The notes beneath the pieces were generated by a model. The model was given only the letters and a program-made list of their open reading frames with translations, made no database searches and was not told the DNA's origin. 64,000 nucleotides of DNA from Shewanella sp. Isolate11 (GTDB lineage Bacteria > Pseudomonadota > Gammaproteobacteria > Enterobacterales > Shewanellaceae). Where the stretch lies: contig NZ_JAKEVF010000002.1 in assembly GCF_022398315.1 (NCBI RefSeq), forward strand, positions 477-64,476, given 5' to 3'. The first letter of the stretch is position 1; each line of letters starts with the position of its first letter. Shown here piece after piece: positions 36,825 through 47,135 of the stretch. A program made the position numbers and the translations under genes.

Positions 36825-39362
36825 ATGAACTTTCGCACATCGCATCTTATTGCTCTTCTGGCCAGCTCGCTGGTTATATTTTCTTCAACCTCAGGGGTTT
36901 TATCAGCGGCAGAACCGCTAAAAATTACCGGTCCAGATGGACAAAGTCGCCAAACACTAAGTCAATATGGCCCAACGACTCCCAGTGATACCTTCTGGAG
37001 TATTGCTCAGAAAACCCGCCCCGATAATAGCGTTACCATCTATCAAGTCATGGCGGCGATTTACGATGCGAACCCTCATGCATTTAGCCGTGATAATTAT
37101 AATAGCCTTGAAAAAGGCATGATTTTGCTGATCCCTAGCAAAGAAGTGATGGCTGCTATTCCTAAGAGCTTGGCAAAAAAACAGGCCGAATTAAGTGATA
37201 AAGGCTGGAAACAAGCTTCAAATACCGTGGCCAAAACCTCTCCTAAGCCTCCAGCCGCTCAAGTTGATGTTCCGGCGATGAAAGCCACAGTTGAGAGTCA
37301 GAAACAGATAGAAGAGCTGACCGCTAAGTTGGAAGCGCAGCAGAATAGAAATCTGGCGTTAACTGATGAACTAGCCAGAGCGCAAGATAAGCTCAATCTC
37401 GGTTTGAGTGACGTTGATATGTTCCAAAGTAAAATTGATGAACTTAATCAGCGTATCGAAGAGCTTGAACAAGCCTTATTAGAGCAAAAAGAACAGAACA
37501 CCGCATTAACTCAGCGGGCTGAGCAACTAGGTCAGCAGCTTGCGACGGCAAAGCAGCCCATAGTGCAGCAGTCTACAGATTTTTGGCGTTCCTTATTAGA
37601 TAATCCATTGTATCTTGCCTTATTGGTTGCCGTGCCAGGCTTGTTGATCCTCTTCCTGTTTTGGCTGTTTATTCGAGGCCGTAATAATCAGCCTGAAGCG
37701 ACTATTGCGCCAGAAACTACCCCAGAGGTTACTGCTCCATCGGCACCTGATGATCTTGCTGTCGCAGCAGATCGCAATGATGAATCAATGGCGGTGCATC
37801 TTGATACCGATGATGAAGCGGATAGTTTAGAACCCATCGTCCCCGTGATGGATACAGAGCTCGATACGGCAAATCTTGATGACGATATGCTACCTGCTCA
37901 GCTTGAGCCCGAACTATCTGAAACCTATGAAGCGATTAAATCGGCAGAAGAGGAAGAAGGTCAGTCACTTGATGATTTATGGGCTGAAGCCATGGGCGAA
38001 CAAGATGAATATGAAACGCCTTCTGACCCGGAAGACAATGATCTCGATTCATTATTAGCCGAATTAGATAATACCAATAGTGATGAATCATTATCTGAAA
38101 GCTTGGACGTTTCAGACGATACCGAGGAGGCTTCCGCCCAGCTAGAGCCGTTGACGGCTACGGATAATGAGCTTGATGATTTACTGGCTGACTTTGAACC
38201 TACGCCAGAAACTGCAACTGAGACCGAAAGTCAGACGGAAGATTTAGATGCACTCTTAACTGATTTTGATCTCCCTGAAACGGCTTCAGAACCAGAACTT
38301 AAAGATGACAGCCAAGATGTTGAAATTCAAGACGTCGACACTCAATACTCTGAAACTCAGGATGATAATGACGATATTGCCGCACAAATTGCGGCTGAGT
38401 TAGCGTCAGAAGAAGATGACGTCGATGATGAAGACTTAGATGCTTTACTGGCAAGTTTTGATTCAGCAACTGCAAGCGTTGAGCAAGTAGAGCAAGAGCA
38501 GGAAGCTGAGCCAGAACAAGAGTCAGAACCAAAGCAAGAATTAGATGACTTGGATAGTCTGCTTGCTGCGAATGAAGTAGAAGTTGAGTCCGAAGTGGTT
38601 GAAGAACAGCTTGCTGAAGAGGACTCTGAACAAACACTTGGAGCACAAGAAACTGCAGCTGATAAGGCCCCACTTGAATTTGAATCTTTCGCTATCGATG
38701 ATAAGCATGATACAGATCCTGTAGAGGTGAAACTCGAAGGTAGCTCTGAAGATGTTGCTCTTGATGCCTTACTGGCAGATTTGGAGTCGGTAGAGCCAAA
38801 AGAGAGTGATAAAAAAGAGTCTGGCTTTTTTGACGATCTCAAAGGTAGCAAGCGTAGCCAAGAAAGTGGTTTAGATTGGGAAAGTTTAGGGATCACACCA
38901 GAAGGCTCTGATCCTGTTGTGGTAGATGATGCCGACGAAGCGGCAATAGACCTATCTGATGACAGCGAACTATCGGTCGATGAAGCGCTAGCCGCATTAG
39001 ATAAAACCGCCAACACCAAACCAAGAGCTAGTGTTGCCGAGCATGACTTAACTGCATTCCAGCAAGACAATGGTTTTATCGACATAGACAAACTGCTCAA
39101 TGAAGCCGATGAAGAGCAAACCGATGTTGATCAGTATAAAGAGATTGATGTTGATATGGGCGAGCTCAACGACTTGATGAGCAACACCTCTATGGTCGAT
39201 GTCGATGATGAAGAAAACGCCGTGAATGCCAAATTGGATTTAGCTCGGGCTTATATCGAAATTGATGACATCGACAGTGCGACCGCTTTACTAAAAGAGG
39301 TTGAAATGGATGGCAATGATCGTCAGCAAGAAGAGGCTCTGGGGTTGTTGAAAAAATTATAA
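36825..39362 (+). CDS. fimV: FimV/HubP polar organiser protein
   Basis: The 845-residue protein has a signal peptide (about 1-30), a periplasmic LysM-like region (FWSIAQKTRPDNS to MILLIPS, about 55-110), a coiled coil (about 160-240), one membrane segment (about 262-284, LYLALLVAVPGLLILFLFWLF), a long very acidic cytoplasmic region, and a C-terminal FimV helix pair (LDLARAYIEIDDIDSATALLKEV). FimV/HubP marks the pole and recruits ParA-like proteins, chemotaxis arrays and pilus parts. The acidic region carries at least nine L-D-x-L-L motifs. The ATG at 36825 follows AAAGGGAAGG; the 45-bp upstream extension is rejected. Confidence 0.92.
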   Translation: MNFRTSHLIALLASSLVIFSSTSGVLSAAEPLKITGPDGQSRQTLSQYGPTTPSDTFWSIAQKTRPDNSVTIYQVMAAIYDANPHAFSRDNYNSLEKGMILLIPSKEVMAAIPKSLAKKQAELSDKGWKQASNTVAKTSPKPPAAQVDVPAMKATVESQKQIEELTAKLEAQQNRNLALTDELARAQDKLNLGLSDVDMFQSKIDELNQRIEELEQALLEQKEQNTALTQRAEQLGQQLATAKQPIVQQSTDFWRSLLDNPLYLALLVAVPGLLILFLFWLFIRGRNNQPEATIAPETTPEVTAPSAPDDLAVAADRNDESMAVHLDTDDEADSLEPIVPVMDTELDTANLDDDMLPAQLEPELSETYEAIKSAEEEEGQSLDDLWAEAMGEQDEYETPSDPEDNDLDSLLAELDNTNSDESLSESLDVSDDTEEASAQLEPLTATDNELDDLLADFEPTPETATETESQTEDLDALLTDFDLPETASEPELKDDSQDVEIQDVDTQYSETQDDNDDIAAQIAAELASEEDDVDDEDLDALLASFDSATASVEQVEQEQEAEPEQESEPKQELDDLDSLLAANEVEVESEVVEEQLAEEDSEQTLGAQETAADKAPLEFESFAIDDKHDTDPVEVKLEGSSEDVALDALLADLESVEPKESDKKESGFFDDLKGSKRSQESGLDWESLGITPEGSDPVVVDDADEAAIDLSDDSELSVDEALAALDKTANTKPRASVAEHDLTAFQQDNGFIDIDKLLNEADEEQTDVDQYKEIDVDMGELNDLMSNTSMVDVDDEENAVNAKLDLARAYIEIDDIDSATALLKEVEMDGNDRQQEEALGLLKKL

Positions 39363-39377
39363 TCCAGCTAGCATAAT

Positions 39378-39403
39378 AAAACGGCGCTTAGGCGCCGTTT
39401 TTG
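39378..39403. terminator. intrinsic terminator after fimV
   Basis: AAACGGCGC pairs with GCGCCGTTT over a short TTAG-type loop, followed by T residues. It separates fimV from truA. Confidence 0.9.
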
Positions 39404-39574
39404 ATCCGTTATCAATAATCAAAACAATTTACTGTTGAGAAGGGCTGCCAACTCATCACTTGATGGGGAACGGCATAATTTTCAATATATGCAGACATTG
39501 AGATCTGCAAAGAGGTTGCGCTGTGCTAGAATCGCGCGCCTATTGATAAATTTAGCTTTTAAGGATTGTATGGC

Positions 39575-40360
39575 ATGCGCGTCGCATTAGGCATTGAATA
39601 TGATGGTAGTCGCTATTTTGGATGGCAACGTCAGGCTGAGGTGGATTCAGTTCAGGCACAGCTAGAGCGGGCACTTTCCGTAGTGGCCAACGAGCCTATT
39701 GTCATTCAATGTGCTGGACGAACAGATGCTGGTGTGCATGCGACAGGGCAGGTGATTCATTTTGAAACCAATGCCGTGCGTAAAGAGAGTGCATGGACCT
39801 TAGGGGTTAATGTTAATCTGCCCGATGACATTGCCGTACGCTGGGCTAAAGATGTCGATGATGAGTTTCACGCGCGCTTTAGTGCCACGGCACGTCGTTA
39901 TCGTTATATGATTTACAATCACAAATTTCGTCCAGGTATTCTTCGTTCTGGAGTGAGTCACTATCCCGGTGATATCGATGAACAGAAGATGCATCAAGCG
40001 GCGCAATACCTCTTGGGCGAGCAAGATTTTACCAGTTTTCGTGCCATTCAGTGTCAATCAAATACGCCATTTCGTTGTGTGCACGAGGTCAATGTCACTC
40101 GGCAAGGCATGTATATCTGCGTCGATATTAAAGCTAATGCCTTCTTGCATCATATGGTGCGTAATATCGTCGGTTCGCTGCTGGAAGTGGGTTATGGTCG
40201 TCAACCCATCGAATGGATTAACGACTTGTTAGCCCTGAAAGATCGCACTCAAGCTGCGGCGACCGCCAAACCTAATGGTTTATATCTGGTGGACGTGACT
40301 TATCCTGAGGATTATCAGTTGCCTAAGTTGGCACTGGGGCCGCTATTTATGCTGGATTAA
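39575..40360 (+). CDS. truA: tRNA pseudouridine(38-40) synthase TruA
   Basis: The 261-residue synthase modifies the anticodon stem of many tRNAs. The catalytic Asp lies in [35 protein letters not shown] opens the protein. I use the ATG at 39575 because AAGGA at 39561-39565 is well spaced to it, while an upstream in-frame TTG at 39566 abuts that site. It is followed 70 bp later by folC. Confidence 0.96.
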   Translation: MRVALGIEYDGSRYFGWQRQAEVDSVQAQLERALSVVANEPIVIQCAGRTDAGVHATGQVIHFETNAVRKESAWTLGVNVNLPDDIAVRWAKDVDDEFHARFSATARRYRYMIYNHKFRPGILRSGVSHYPGDIDEQKMHQAAQYLLGEQDFTSFRAIQCQSNTPFRCVHEVNVTRQGMYICVDIKANAFLHHMVRNIVGSLLEVGYGRQPIEWINDLLALKDRTQAAATAKPNGLYLVDVTYPEDYQLPKLALGPLFMLD

Positions 40361-40430
40361 CCCTAACAGACATACTTTATCGTTTTACTGTATCCACTTT
40401 TGTCACTTAAATTTTGTGTGAGTAAAAACC

Positions 40431-41684
40431 ATGTCCACAGCACCTGATCATCAATCGAGTTTAACTTGCTGGTTAGAGCACCTGTTATCAATCCATCCAA
40501 CTGAGATTGATATGGGATTAACCCGAGTTTCGGCTGTGGCTAAACAGCTCGACTTGCTCAATCTTGGTGAAACCAAGGTCATTACGGTCGCAGGAACAAA
40601 CGGTAAAGGTACTACCTGCGCAATGGTGGAACAGATACTGATCGAAGCAGGCAAAACGGTCGGGGTTTATAGCTCTCCGCATCTACTGCATTATAACGAG
40701 CGAGTCCGTATCACCGGAGTAGATACCAATGATGCCGAGTTTATCGAGGCATTTTGTGCTATCGATAAGGCTCGAGGTGATATTTCGCTGACCTTTTTTG
40801 AATATGCCACCTTAGCGGCCTTGTTTATTTTTAAGCGAAGTCATTTGGATGTGGTATTACTCGAGGTCGGTCTGGGAGGGCGCTTAGATGCGACCAATAT
40901 TATCGATGCCGATATTAGTGTGGTAACGGCTATTGATATCGATCATCAAGAATACCTCGGCGACACCCGAGAGTTAGTCGGCAGAGAAAAAGCCGGTATA
41001 TTCAGAAGTGGTCGTCCAGCGATTACTGGCGATCGCCAGTTGCCAGATTCGGTGAGAGAGGTGGCGAGTCAAGTCGGTGCCGAGTTATTGGTAGTGGCAG
41101 AAGACTTCGACCTTGAGCAACAGCAGCAGAGTTGGAGCTATAAAGGTCAGCATTTAAGTTTCAGCAACCTGCCTTATCCCAGTTTACCTTTGCCAAATGC
41201 GGTTACAGCGCTCGCGGTGATTGAACAACTGCTGCCAAGTGTAAGTGCCGATATGGTAAAAAGCGGTTTGCAAAAGGCGCGGCTAACTGGGCGGCTGGAA
41301 CTATTTTCGCAGAGCCCAACGACCTTGCTAGATGTGGCGCATAATCCCCATGCAGCGAGCTATTTGAAGCAGTGTTTAGCTCAATATCAAGGGCGTAACA
41401 TTATAGCCTTATGCGGTATGCTAAAAGATAAAGACAGCCAAGCAGTTATTGCGACCTTAAGTGATATTATTGACCAGTGGTATTTTACTACTCTTGATTG
41501 TGAACGTAGTGCAAGTGCTATGCAGCTATTAAGTTATTTACCCAGTGATAAAATGGGTTATGCATTTGAATCAATTACACAAGCTTATGGTGCACTTGCA
41601 GAGAAAATCTGTGCCGATGATGTGGTAATTGTGTTTGGCTCCTTTTACACTGTGGCAGAGTTTAAACAATTAAACCTTGGGTGA
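40431..41684 (+). CDS. folC: bifunctional folylpolyglutamate/dihydrofolate synthase
   Basis: The 417-residue ligase adds glutamates to folates and makes dihydrofolate. The P-loop is VAGTNGKGTTCAMVEQIL, followed by YSSPHLLHYNERVRI, EVGLGGRLDATN and the C-terminal domain with LLDVAHNPHAA. It ends 6 bp before dedD, consistent with an operon folC-dedD. Confidence 0.95.
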   Translation: MSTAPDHQSSLTCWLEHLLSIHPTEIDMGLTRVSAVAKQLDLLNLGETKVITVAGTNGKGTTCAMVEQILIEAGKTVGVYSSPHLLHYNERVRITGVDTNDAEFIEAFCAIDKARGDISLTFFEYATLAALFIFKRSHLDVVLLEVGLGGRLDATNIIDADISVVTAIDIDHQEYLGDTRELVGREKAGIFRSGRPAITGDRQLPDSVREVASQVGAELLVVAEDFDLEQQQQSWSYKGQHLSFSNLPYPSLPLPNAVTALAVIEQLLPSVSADMVKSGLQKARLTGRLELFSQSPTTLLDVAHNPHAASYLKQCLAQYQGRNIIALCGMLKDKDSQAVIATLSDIIDQWYFTTLDCERSASAMQLLSYLPSDKMGYAFESITQAYGALAEKICADDVVIVFGSFYTVAEFKQLNLG

Positions 41685-41690
41685 ATCAAT

Positions 41691-42323
41691 TTGGACGAAG
41701 TAGAAGTTAAGCAAAAAAAAGTATCAAGTCAGTTTCAAAATCGTCTCGTTGGGGTCATCGTTATTGTGGCGCTAGGGGTGATTTTTTTACCTGATATTCT
41801 CGATGGCAAAAAGCAGCATCAGGAAGAGCAGTTTGCTGAAATTCCACTTAGGCCAACCCAAGCTGATTCATTTGCTGAAACTCCCGATATCGAAGCTATC
41901 GACTTGAGTCAAACCGAGGCGCAATTTTCTGAGCCTGAGAATGAGCAGACCAGTGATGAGGTCAGCTTAAGTGAAGATAAATCACAAGTAACCCCGACTA
42001 ACACTCAGCAAAAGGTTAAGTCACAAGAGCCTGTAGCCAAAGAGACTGCTCCAAAACATCAAGCCGAGGCTATTTCAGGCCCAGCATATACGCTGCAATT
42101 AGGTAGTTTTAAGAATGCGGCTAATGTTAATGGCTTGGTTAAACGTCTTAGAGATAATGGCTTTCGCGCTTACACCTTGCCCAATAAGCCTGTGGATGGC
42201 AGCCTGACTAAAGTCTTTGTGGGGCCAGATGTGTCGATGAGTAAGCTGCAAAAGTTACAGAAGAAAGTAGATCAATTGACGGGATTGAAATCGGCGGTAG
42301 TTAGCTATAATCCGGTTGAATAG
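41691..42323 (+). CDS. dedD: SPOR-domain protein DedD
   Basis: The 210-residue cell-division protein has one N-terminal membrane segment (about 15-37, FQNRLVGVIVIVALGVIFLPDILDG), an acidic/Gln-rich linker (about 40-128), and a C-terminal SPOR domain (YTLQLGSFKNAANVNGLVKRLRDNGF to the end) that binds denuded septal peptidoglycan. Translation begins at TTG (41691), because an in-frame stop lies just upstream at 41682. Order folC-dedD-cvpA-purF is the same as in E. coli. Confidence 0.92.
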   Translation: MDEVEVKQKKVSSQFQNRLVGVIVIVALGVIFLPDILDGKKQHQEEQFAEIPLRPTQADSFAETPDIEAIDLSQTEAQFSEPENEQTSDEVSLSEDKSQVTPTNTQQKVKSQEPVAKETAPKHQAEAISGPAYTLQLGSFKNAANVNGLVKRLRDNGFRAYTLPNKPVDGSLTKVFVGPDVSMSKLQKLQKKVDQLTGLKSAVVSYNPVE

Positions 42324-42348
42324 AGGAAATTGATCCTGGTAAATAGAT

Positions 42349-42378
42349 GAAGCCCGAAGTCGTTACTTTGGGCTTTTT
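42349..42378 (+). terminator. intrinsic terminator after dedD
   Basis: AAGCCCGAAGT pairs with ACTTTGGGCTT (one G-T pair) over a 4-base loop, followed by six T. It separates dedD from cvpA-purF. Confidence 0.85.
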
Positions 42379-42542
42379 TAATGCACTATTTAACTATATT
42401 TCGCATTAGTTTAAATAGGAAATTCAGTATCCATTTTTACGAATAAACTTAATTGATTTTAAATGGGACAAAGGGGTGAGAATATCCTCAGTCTCTGATA
42501 AGATCGCGCCGTCTTAACGCTAATGCTGGATCACCTAATTCA

Positions 42543-43031
42543 ATGGTTTGGATCGATTACGCCATTCTTACTGTCATCGGAATTTCAACTTTAATTAGTT
42601 TACTCCGTGGTTTTGCCAAAGAAGCTATGTCACTCGTGGTATGGTTTGCAGCATTTTTCATTGCGAGTCAGTTTTATCAAGACCTCGCCGTTTATCTCAC
42701 CCAGATGCAAGATGAGCTCGTGCGTAATGGCGTTGCCATTGCCATCTTATTTATTGCTACCTTGATCATTGGGGCACTCGTTAATTATCTCGTCGGCCAG
42801 CTTGTGGCTAAAACAGGTTTATCCGGTACCGATAGGGTGCTCGGCCTCTGTTTTGGCGCGTTACGTGGTGCGCTTATCGCGAGTGCGATACTGTTTTTTA
42901 TGGATGCTTTTACGGGAGCACCCAACACTGAGTGGTGGCGAAGTTCACAACTCGTGCCTGAATTTGGAGTGGTTATCCAATGGTTTTTTAACTATGTGGA
43001 AAACACCTCAAGCTTTGTACCCAAAATATAA
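42543..43031 (+). CDS. cvpA: CvpA family membrane protein
   Basis: The 162-residue protein has four membrane segments and the conserved opening MVWIDYAILTVIGISTLISLLRGFAKEAMSL, with TDRVLGLCFGALRGALI in the middle, matching CvpA. It is needed for colicin V production in E. coli and more widely for envelope stress tolerance. It lies 111 bp before purF and is likely co-transcribed with it; no convincing PurR box was found upstream. Confidence 0.93.
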   Translation: MVWIDYAILTVIGISTLISLLRGFAKEAMSLVVWFAAFFIASQFYQDLAVYLTQMQDELVRNGVAIAILFIATLIIGALVNYLVGQLVAKTGLSGTDRVLGLCFGALRGALIASAILFFMDAFTGAPNTEWWRSSQLVPEFGVVIQWFFNYVENTSSFVPKI

Positions 43032-43142
43032 ATATCAAGGTTACAGACCTTGGTGCTTGGTTAATGCCTCTGGTGATCATGCAGATACAGATACATTAGC
43101 AATTATAATTATCAAAACATCTTAAAATGAGGAAAGCTACCC

Positions 43143-44657
43143 ATGTGTGGTATCGTCGGAATAGTTGGCCGAAGCTCGGTTAATCAGACAATCTATGATG
43201 CGTTAACTGTACTACAACACCGTGGCCAAGACGCTGCGGGTATTGTCACAGTTGATGGCAACGCATTTAGATTGCGTAAGGCTAATGGGTTGGTTAAAGA
43301 TGTGTTTGAAACTAAGCACATGCAACGTTTACAAGGCAATGCGGGTATTGGCCATGTGCGTTATCCTACTGCGGGTAGCTCCAGTGCTTCTGAAGCACAG
43401 CCATTTTATGTGAACTCTCCATTTGGTATTTCATTGGCTCATAACGGTAACTTAACCAATACCCTTGAGCTGCAAGAACGTTTGGTTAAGAAACGTCGTC
43501 ACGTCAATACCACATCAGATTCAGAGGTTTTGCTTAACCTGCTTGCCGATGAACTGCAAACCACCGAGAGCCAGTTTCTGACTGCCGATGAAGTGTTTGA
43601 AGCTATCACTAATCTGCACACCTTTACCCGTGGTGCATATGCGGTTGCGGCAATGATCATCGGACAAGGTCTGGTTGCATTCAGAGACCCATTTGGTATT
43701 CGTCCACTTGTGCTTGGTAAGCATGAGACAGAGCACGGTACCGAATATATGGTAGCCTCAGAAAGTGTTGCTTTAGATGCAGTTGGTTTTGAAACTGTTC
43801 GTGACGTGGCCCCGGGCGAAGCTATCTATATCTCGCTTGATGGTCAGCTTTATACTCGCCAGTGTGCAGCATCTCCAAGCTATTCTCCATGTATCTTCGA
43901 GTATGTTTATTTTGCCCGTCCAGATTCGACCATAGATAAAGTGTCTGTGTATGGTAGTCGCGTCAACATGGGGACTTTACTTGGCGAAAAGATTAAGAAA
44001 GAGTGGGAAGATAACGATATTGATGTGGTTATTCCTATTCCAGAAACTTCATGTGATATCGCATTAGAGATAGCTCGTCATATGGACCTACCATATCGTC
44101 AAGGTTTCGTTAAAAACCGCTATATCGGCCGTACTTTTATTATGCCCGGTCAACTAGAGCGTAAGAAATCTGTACGTCGTAAGCTCAATGCCATTAATGC
44201 AGAGTTTAAAGATAAAAATGTGTTGTTAGTGGATGACTCGATTGTTCGCGGTACCACTTCTGAGCAGATCATTGAAATGGCACGTGAAGCGGGCGCGAAG
44301 AAGGTTTATTTCGCTTCTGCAGCGCCTGAAATTCGCTTCCCTAACGTGTACGGTATTGATATGCCTACCTCAAGCGAATTGATTGCTCACGGCCGTGACG
44401 CCGATGAAATCTGTAAGTTGATTGGTGCCGATGGCATTATCTTCCAAGACTTACACGATCTTATCGAAGCTGTACGTCAGGAAAACCCTGAAATTAAGCG
44501 TTTCGAAACATCGGTATTTGACGGTAAGTACATCACTAACGATGTTGACCAAGCCTACCTTGATCACTTAACTAAGTTACGCAATGATGATGCCAAAGCC
44601 ATTCGCATCAAAGATATTGGTACTAACTTAGAGCTACATAACGTTTGTCATCCTTAA
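43143..44657 (+). CDS. purF: amidophosphoribosyltransferase
   Basis: This 504-residue enzyme commits PRPP to purine synthesis. The N-terminal nucleophile Cys is exposed after Met removal ([15 protein letters not shown]), with the glutaminase motifs HNGNLTN and RDPFGIRPL. The phosphoribosyltransferase domain carries the PRPP loop [18 protein letters not shown]. Length is standard. A terminator follows at 44694. Confidence 0.97.
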   Translation: MCGIVGIVGRSSVNQTIYDALTVLQHRGQDAAGIVTVDGNAFRLRKANGLVKDVFETKHMQRLQGNAGIGHVRYPTAGSSSASEAQPFYVNSPFGISLAHNGNLTNTLELQERLVKKRRHVNTTSDSEVLLNLLADELQTTESQFLTADEVFEAITNLHTFTRGAYAVAAMIIGQGLVAFRDPFGIRPLVLGKHETEHGTEYMVASESVALDAVGFETVRDVAPGEAIYISLDGQLYTRQCAASPSYSPCIFEYVYFARPDSTIDKVSVYGSRVNMGTLLGEKIKKEWEDNDIDVVIPIPETSCDIALEIARHMDLPYRQGFVKNRYIGRTFIMPGQLERKKSVRRKLNAINAEFKDKNVLLVDDSIVRGTTSEQIIEMAREAGAKKVYFASAAPEIRFPNVYGIDMPTSSELIAHGRDADEICKLIGADGIIFQDLHDLIEAVRQENPEIKRFETSVFDGKYITNDVDQAYLDHLTKLRNDDAKAIRIKDIGTNLELHNVCHP

Positions 44658-44693
44658 TCGATAAACGCTAATACTGTAGCGACTTCAGTGATT

Positions 44694-44723
44694 AAAAACC
44701 GACTCATAGTAGTCGGTTTTTTT
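44694..44723 (+). terminator. intrinsic terminator after purF
   Basis: AAAAACCGACT pairs with AGTCGGTTTTT over the loop CATAGT region, followed by T residues. Confidence 0.92.
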
Positions 44724-44893
44724 ATGGTTAATGATTGAGCAGAGATGGCTTAATTGCGACATCAATTATGTTACTGAGCGATTTGATGAGGGCTTGGGAC
44801 TATAGTGGTAAAAACACACTTTTTTTGAAATCAGCAACAGCAAAAAATAGAACATAATGCTAACAAATTGATGGTTTTTTTGCACTTAAACCC

Positions 44894-44920
44894 TAATGTT
44901 AAGCACAGAAATGCCGATAA
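44894..44920 (+). promoter_or_regulatory. sigma-28 (FliA)-like promoter of the second chemoreceptor gene
   Basis: TAATGTTA (44894-44901), 11 bases, GCCGATAA (44913-44920) is a near-consensus FliA promoter with a perfect -10 element. It lies 126 bp before the chemoreceptor ATG at 45046. The rest of the gap 44724-45045 is AT-rich and shows no gene. Confidence 0.72.
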
Positions 44921-45045
44921 AGACTTAGGAAAGACAGGCTGATAGCATTAATCTGTCAATGTTAACGGTATGTTGTTTTTGGTGTCTTTCTACAGGTGAG
45001 TTGTTATTATCAAAAAAATAATAATTTTTATAACAGGACGTAGCC

Positions 45046-46665
45046 ATGACATTGAGAAGCAAAATTATTGCTTTTGCCAGTACACTTTTTCTGGCGTTAT
45101 TAGTGATTGCCATATTGGGCTTACAAGCCTTATCTCAGTCGAGCGAGAGTGACAATATTGCACGTATCAATCAATTGATGAAAAGCACGGTGAATATTGT
45201 TGAACAGTTCGAGCATTTGGCTTCATCGGGGGAACTCAGTGAAGCTCAGGCGAAACAATACGCCACGCAAATTCTGCGTGAAAACAAATACCATGAATCT
45301 GAGTATGTTTATATCGTCGATAATGATTTGAATTTTGTTGCAGCACCTCATGATCCTCAGTTACACGGCACAAGCTTTAATGATTTTAAAGATGCATCGG
45401 GTAACAGTATTGGCCAGATGGTGCAGCAGCTGGTGGGTAAAAAAACCGATCAGATAATCACTTATCATTGGGACTCAGAGCGCGAAGGTAAAGTGGTTGA
45501 TCTGACTTCTGTGGTACAGAAGACTCCAGTTTGGGGCTGGTATGTGGGCACTGGTATTAGCTATGCCGAAGCTGATGCACGCTACTGGAGTCAGGCTAAA
45601 TGGTTAGTAACACTGTCGGTTATTATTGCATTGTTAATGGCTTTTAGCTTGGCACGCTTTGGCTTGAAGCTTCATCATTCACTTGGGGCGGAAATTGATG
45701 ATGTTCACCGTTTTGTCTTGAGTGTTTCTCGTGGTGACTTAAAACAAAATGCCAACTTTAAACAGGCTAAAAATGACAGCGTTGTCGGTGCGATGAATTA
45801 CATGCAAGTGGCGCTGCAAGGAGTGGTACAAAGTATTAAGTCGGTGACTGAAACTTTAAATGTTCAGACTCAGGATGCCGAGATGCGCGCTATCGAGCTC
45901 GATAGCTTGACGGGATCAATGCACGAAGAAACTCAACTGGTGGCATCGACTATTACAGAGTTAACCGCATCTTCATCCACCGTTGCAGAACATGCAAGGC
46001 AAGCGGCAGATTCAGTGATAGCAGCTGAAAAACAGGGGCGAAATGCATATTTGTTAACTCAAGAAGCGAGCAAAACCATTAGCTTGTTAGAAAGCCAAAT
46101 TGACAGTGCAGGACATAACATTAAGATTTTAGATCAAGAGGTCAATAGCATAGCTACTGTGCTTTCTGTTATTCAGAGTATTGCCGAACAAACCAACCTA
46201 TTAGCACTCAATGCCGCCATTGAAGCGGCGAGAGCAGGTGAGCAAGGTCGCGGCTTTGCTGTGGTGGCCGATGAAGTGAGGCAACTGGCACAGCGCACTC
46301 AGAGCAGTACTGAAGAGATTAAATTGATGATCGCTAAGCTGCAATCGGCAGCGTCAGATGCAACCCGCTCAGTTGGCGAAAGTATTAGTACCAGTGAGAT
46401 CACTGTGAGTAAATCGCATCAGGTGGCTGCTGAGCTTAAAAATATTGCTCATTCTCTGTCTGAAATATCTTCGATGAGCGAGCAGATCTCACAAGCTGCG
46501 ACAGAGCAACTGTTAGCCGGTGAAGATTGCGCTAAACGTATCGTGACCATTTCTGAAACGGCGGAGAACACCACTTTAGTGTCTCAACGTGCCCATGAGG
46601 CAAGCGATCAGATCCAATCGCTCACTCAGGGTTTAGAAGCGGAAATTCAGAAGTTTTCGGTCTAG
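45046..46665 (+). CDS. methyl-accepting chemotaxis protein with Cache sensor
   Basis: The 539-residue receptor has TM1 (about 9-28), a periplasmic single Cache domain (30-180; [22 protein letters not shown] and [12 protein letters not shown] are typical sCache_2 parts), TM2 (about 186-205), HAMP-like linker, and a signalling coiled coil with tip [20 protein letters not shown] (from about 381). sCache_2 receptors usually bind small carboxylates; the ligand here is unknown. No CheR pentapeptide. A FliA-like promoter lies upstream. Confidence 0.92.
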   Translation: MTLRSKIIAFASTLFLALLVIAILGLQALSQSSESDNIARINQLMKSTVNIVEQFEHLASSGELSEAQAKQYATQILRENKYHESEYVYIVDNDLNFVAAPHDPQLHGTSFNDFKDASGNSIGQMVQQLVGKKTDQIITYHWDSEREGKVVDLTSVVQKTPVWGWYVGTGISYAEADARYWSQAKWLVTLSVIIALLMAFSLARFGLKLHHSLGAEIDDVHRFVLSVSRGDLKQNANFKQAKNDSVVGAMNYMQVALQGVVQSIKSVTETLNVQTQDAEMRAIELDSLTGSMHEETQLVASTITELTASSSTVAEHARQAADSVIAAEKQGRNAYLLTQEASKTISLLESQIDSAGHNIKILDQEVNSIATVLSVIQSIAEQTNLLALNAAIEAARAGEQGRGFAVVADEVRQLAQRTQSSTEEIKLMIAKLQSAASDATRSVGESISTSEITVSKSHQVAAELKNIAHSLSEISSMSEQISQAATEQLLAGEDCAKRIVTISETAENTTLVSQRAHEASDQIQSLTQGLEAEIQKFSV

Positions 46666-46690
46666 CTTTAGGCGGATAAGGCTGGTGTGG

Positions 46691-46954
46691 TTAGACAAGG
46701 TGAAGCAACCACACCAGTATCCAGATCCCAAACAAGCTGGATAGGGCATTTTTACCTAAAGTTTGACCACTAAATATGGCAAGCATAGTGGTTAAGGTGG
46801 TGAGTAGTATCTGTAAATTGAACAGCAGCAACATCTGCATCCCCGCAGACAGCGGTAGCAGGGGGGCTAATAGCAGTAGTAAGCCTGCAACCAATAAAAA
46901 ATGATAGATGAGTAACTTATCTAAGCGTTGTCCGGTTAATGCTAGGCTATTCAT
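46691..46954 (-). CDS. small membrane protein of unknown function, likely Fur-controlled
   Basis: I do not recognise the family. The 87-residue protein has three hydrophobic segments (about 14-36, 39-62, 70-86) and almost no charged residues. AAGGA precedes its start on the minus strand. A good Fur-box match lies 45-59 bp upstream at 46999-47013, suggesting iron-repressed expression and perhaps a link to iron or heme uptake. It converges with the chemoreceptor gene. Confidence 0.6.
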   Translation of the reverse strand: MNSLALTGQRLDKLLIYHFLLVAGLLLLLAPLLPLSAGMQMLLLFNLQILLTTLTTMLAIFSGQTLGKNALSSLFGIWILVWLLHLV

Positions 46955-46998
46955 AATGGTTTTCCTTACAAATTTTATCTTGTCACATTACGCCTAAA

Positions 46999-47013
46999 TG
47001 AGAATGGTTATCA
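46999..47013. promoter_or_regulatory. Fur box-like site
   Basis: TGAGAATGGTTATCA matches the 7-1-7 Fur consensus TGATAAT-N-ATTATCA at 12 of 14 positions. It lies between the small membrane protein gene and topB, nearer the former, for which it is well placed as an operator. Confidence 0.65.
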
Positions 47014-47093
47014 ACTAAATTTACAATGTGAGAGCTATAGTGCGCGATATTGTTCGTTTCCTGTTTGCAGCTAAGCCCAAGCTGAGTTACAGT

Positions 47094-47113
47094 TACTGTT
47101 AATTTATACAGTG
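47094..47113. promoter_or_regulatory. LexA (SOS) box-like site upstream of topB
   Basis: TACTGT-TAATTTAT-ACAGTG has the LexA core CTGT-N8-ACAG intact with the flanking TA and TG of the E. coli consensus nearly complete. It ends 22 bp before the topB ATG (47136). Confidence 0.72.
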
Positions 47114-47135
47114 TTTAATTGAGTCTCATTTCAGC

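Noticed and set aside
38357..39100. 247-residue open frame antisense to fimV
   Set aside because: It is the Ser-rich mirror of the Asp/Glu-rich repeats of fimV; low complexity and no ribosome-binding site.
42379..42542. PurR operator upstream of cvpA-purF
   Set aside because: I looked for the ACGCAAACGTTTNCGT-like palindrome of E. coli and found no credible match.
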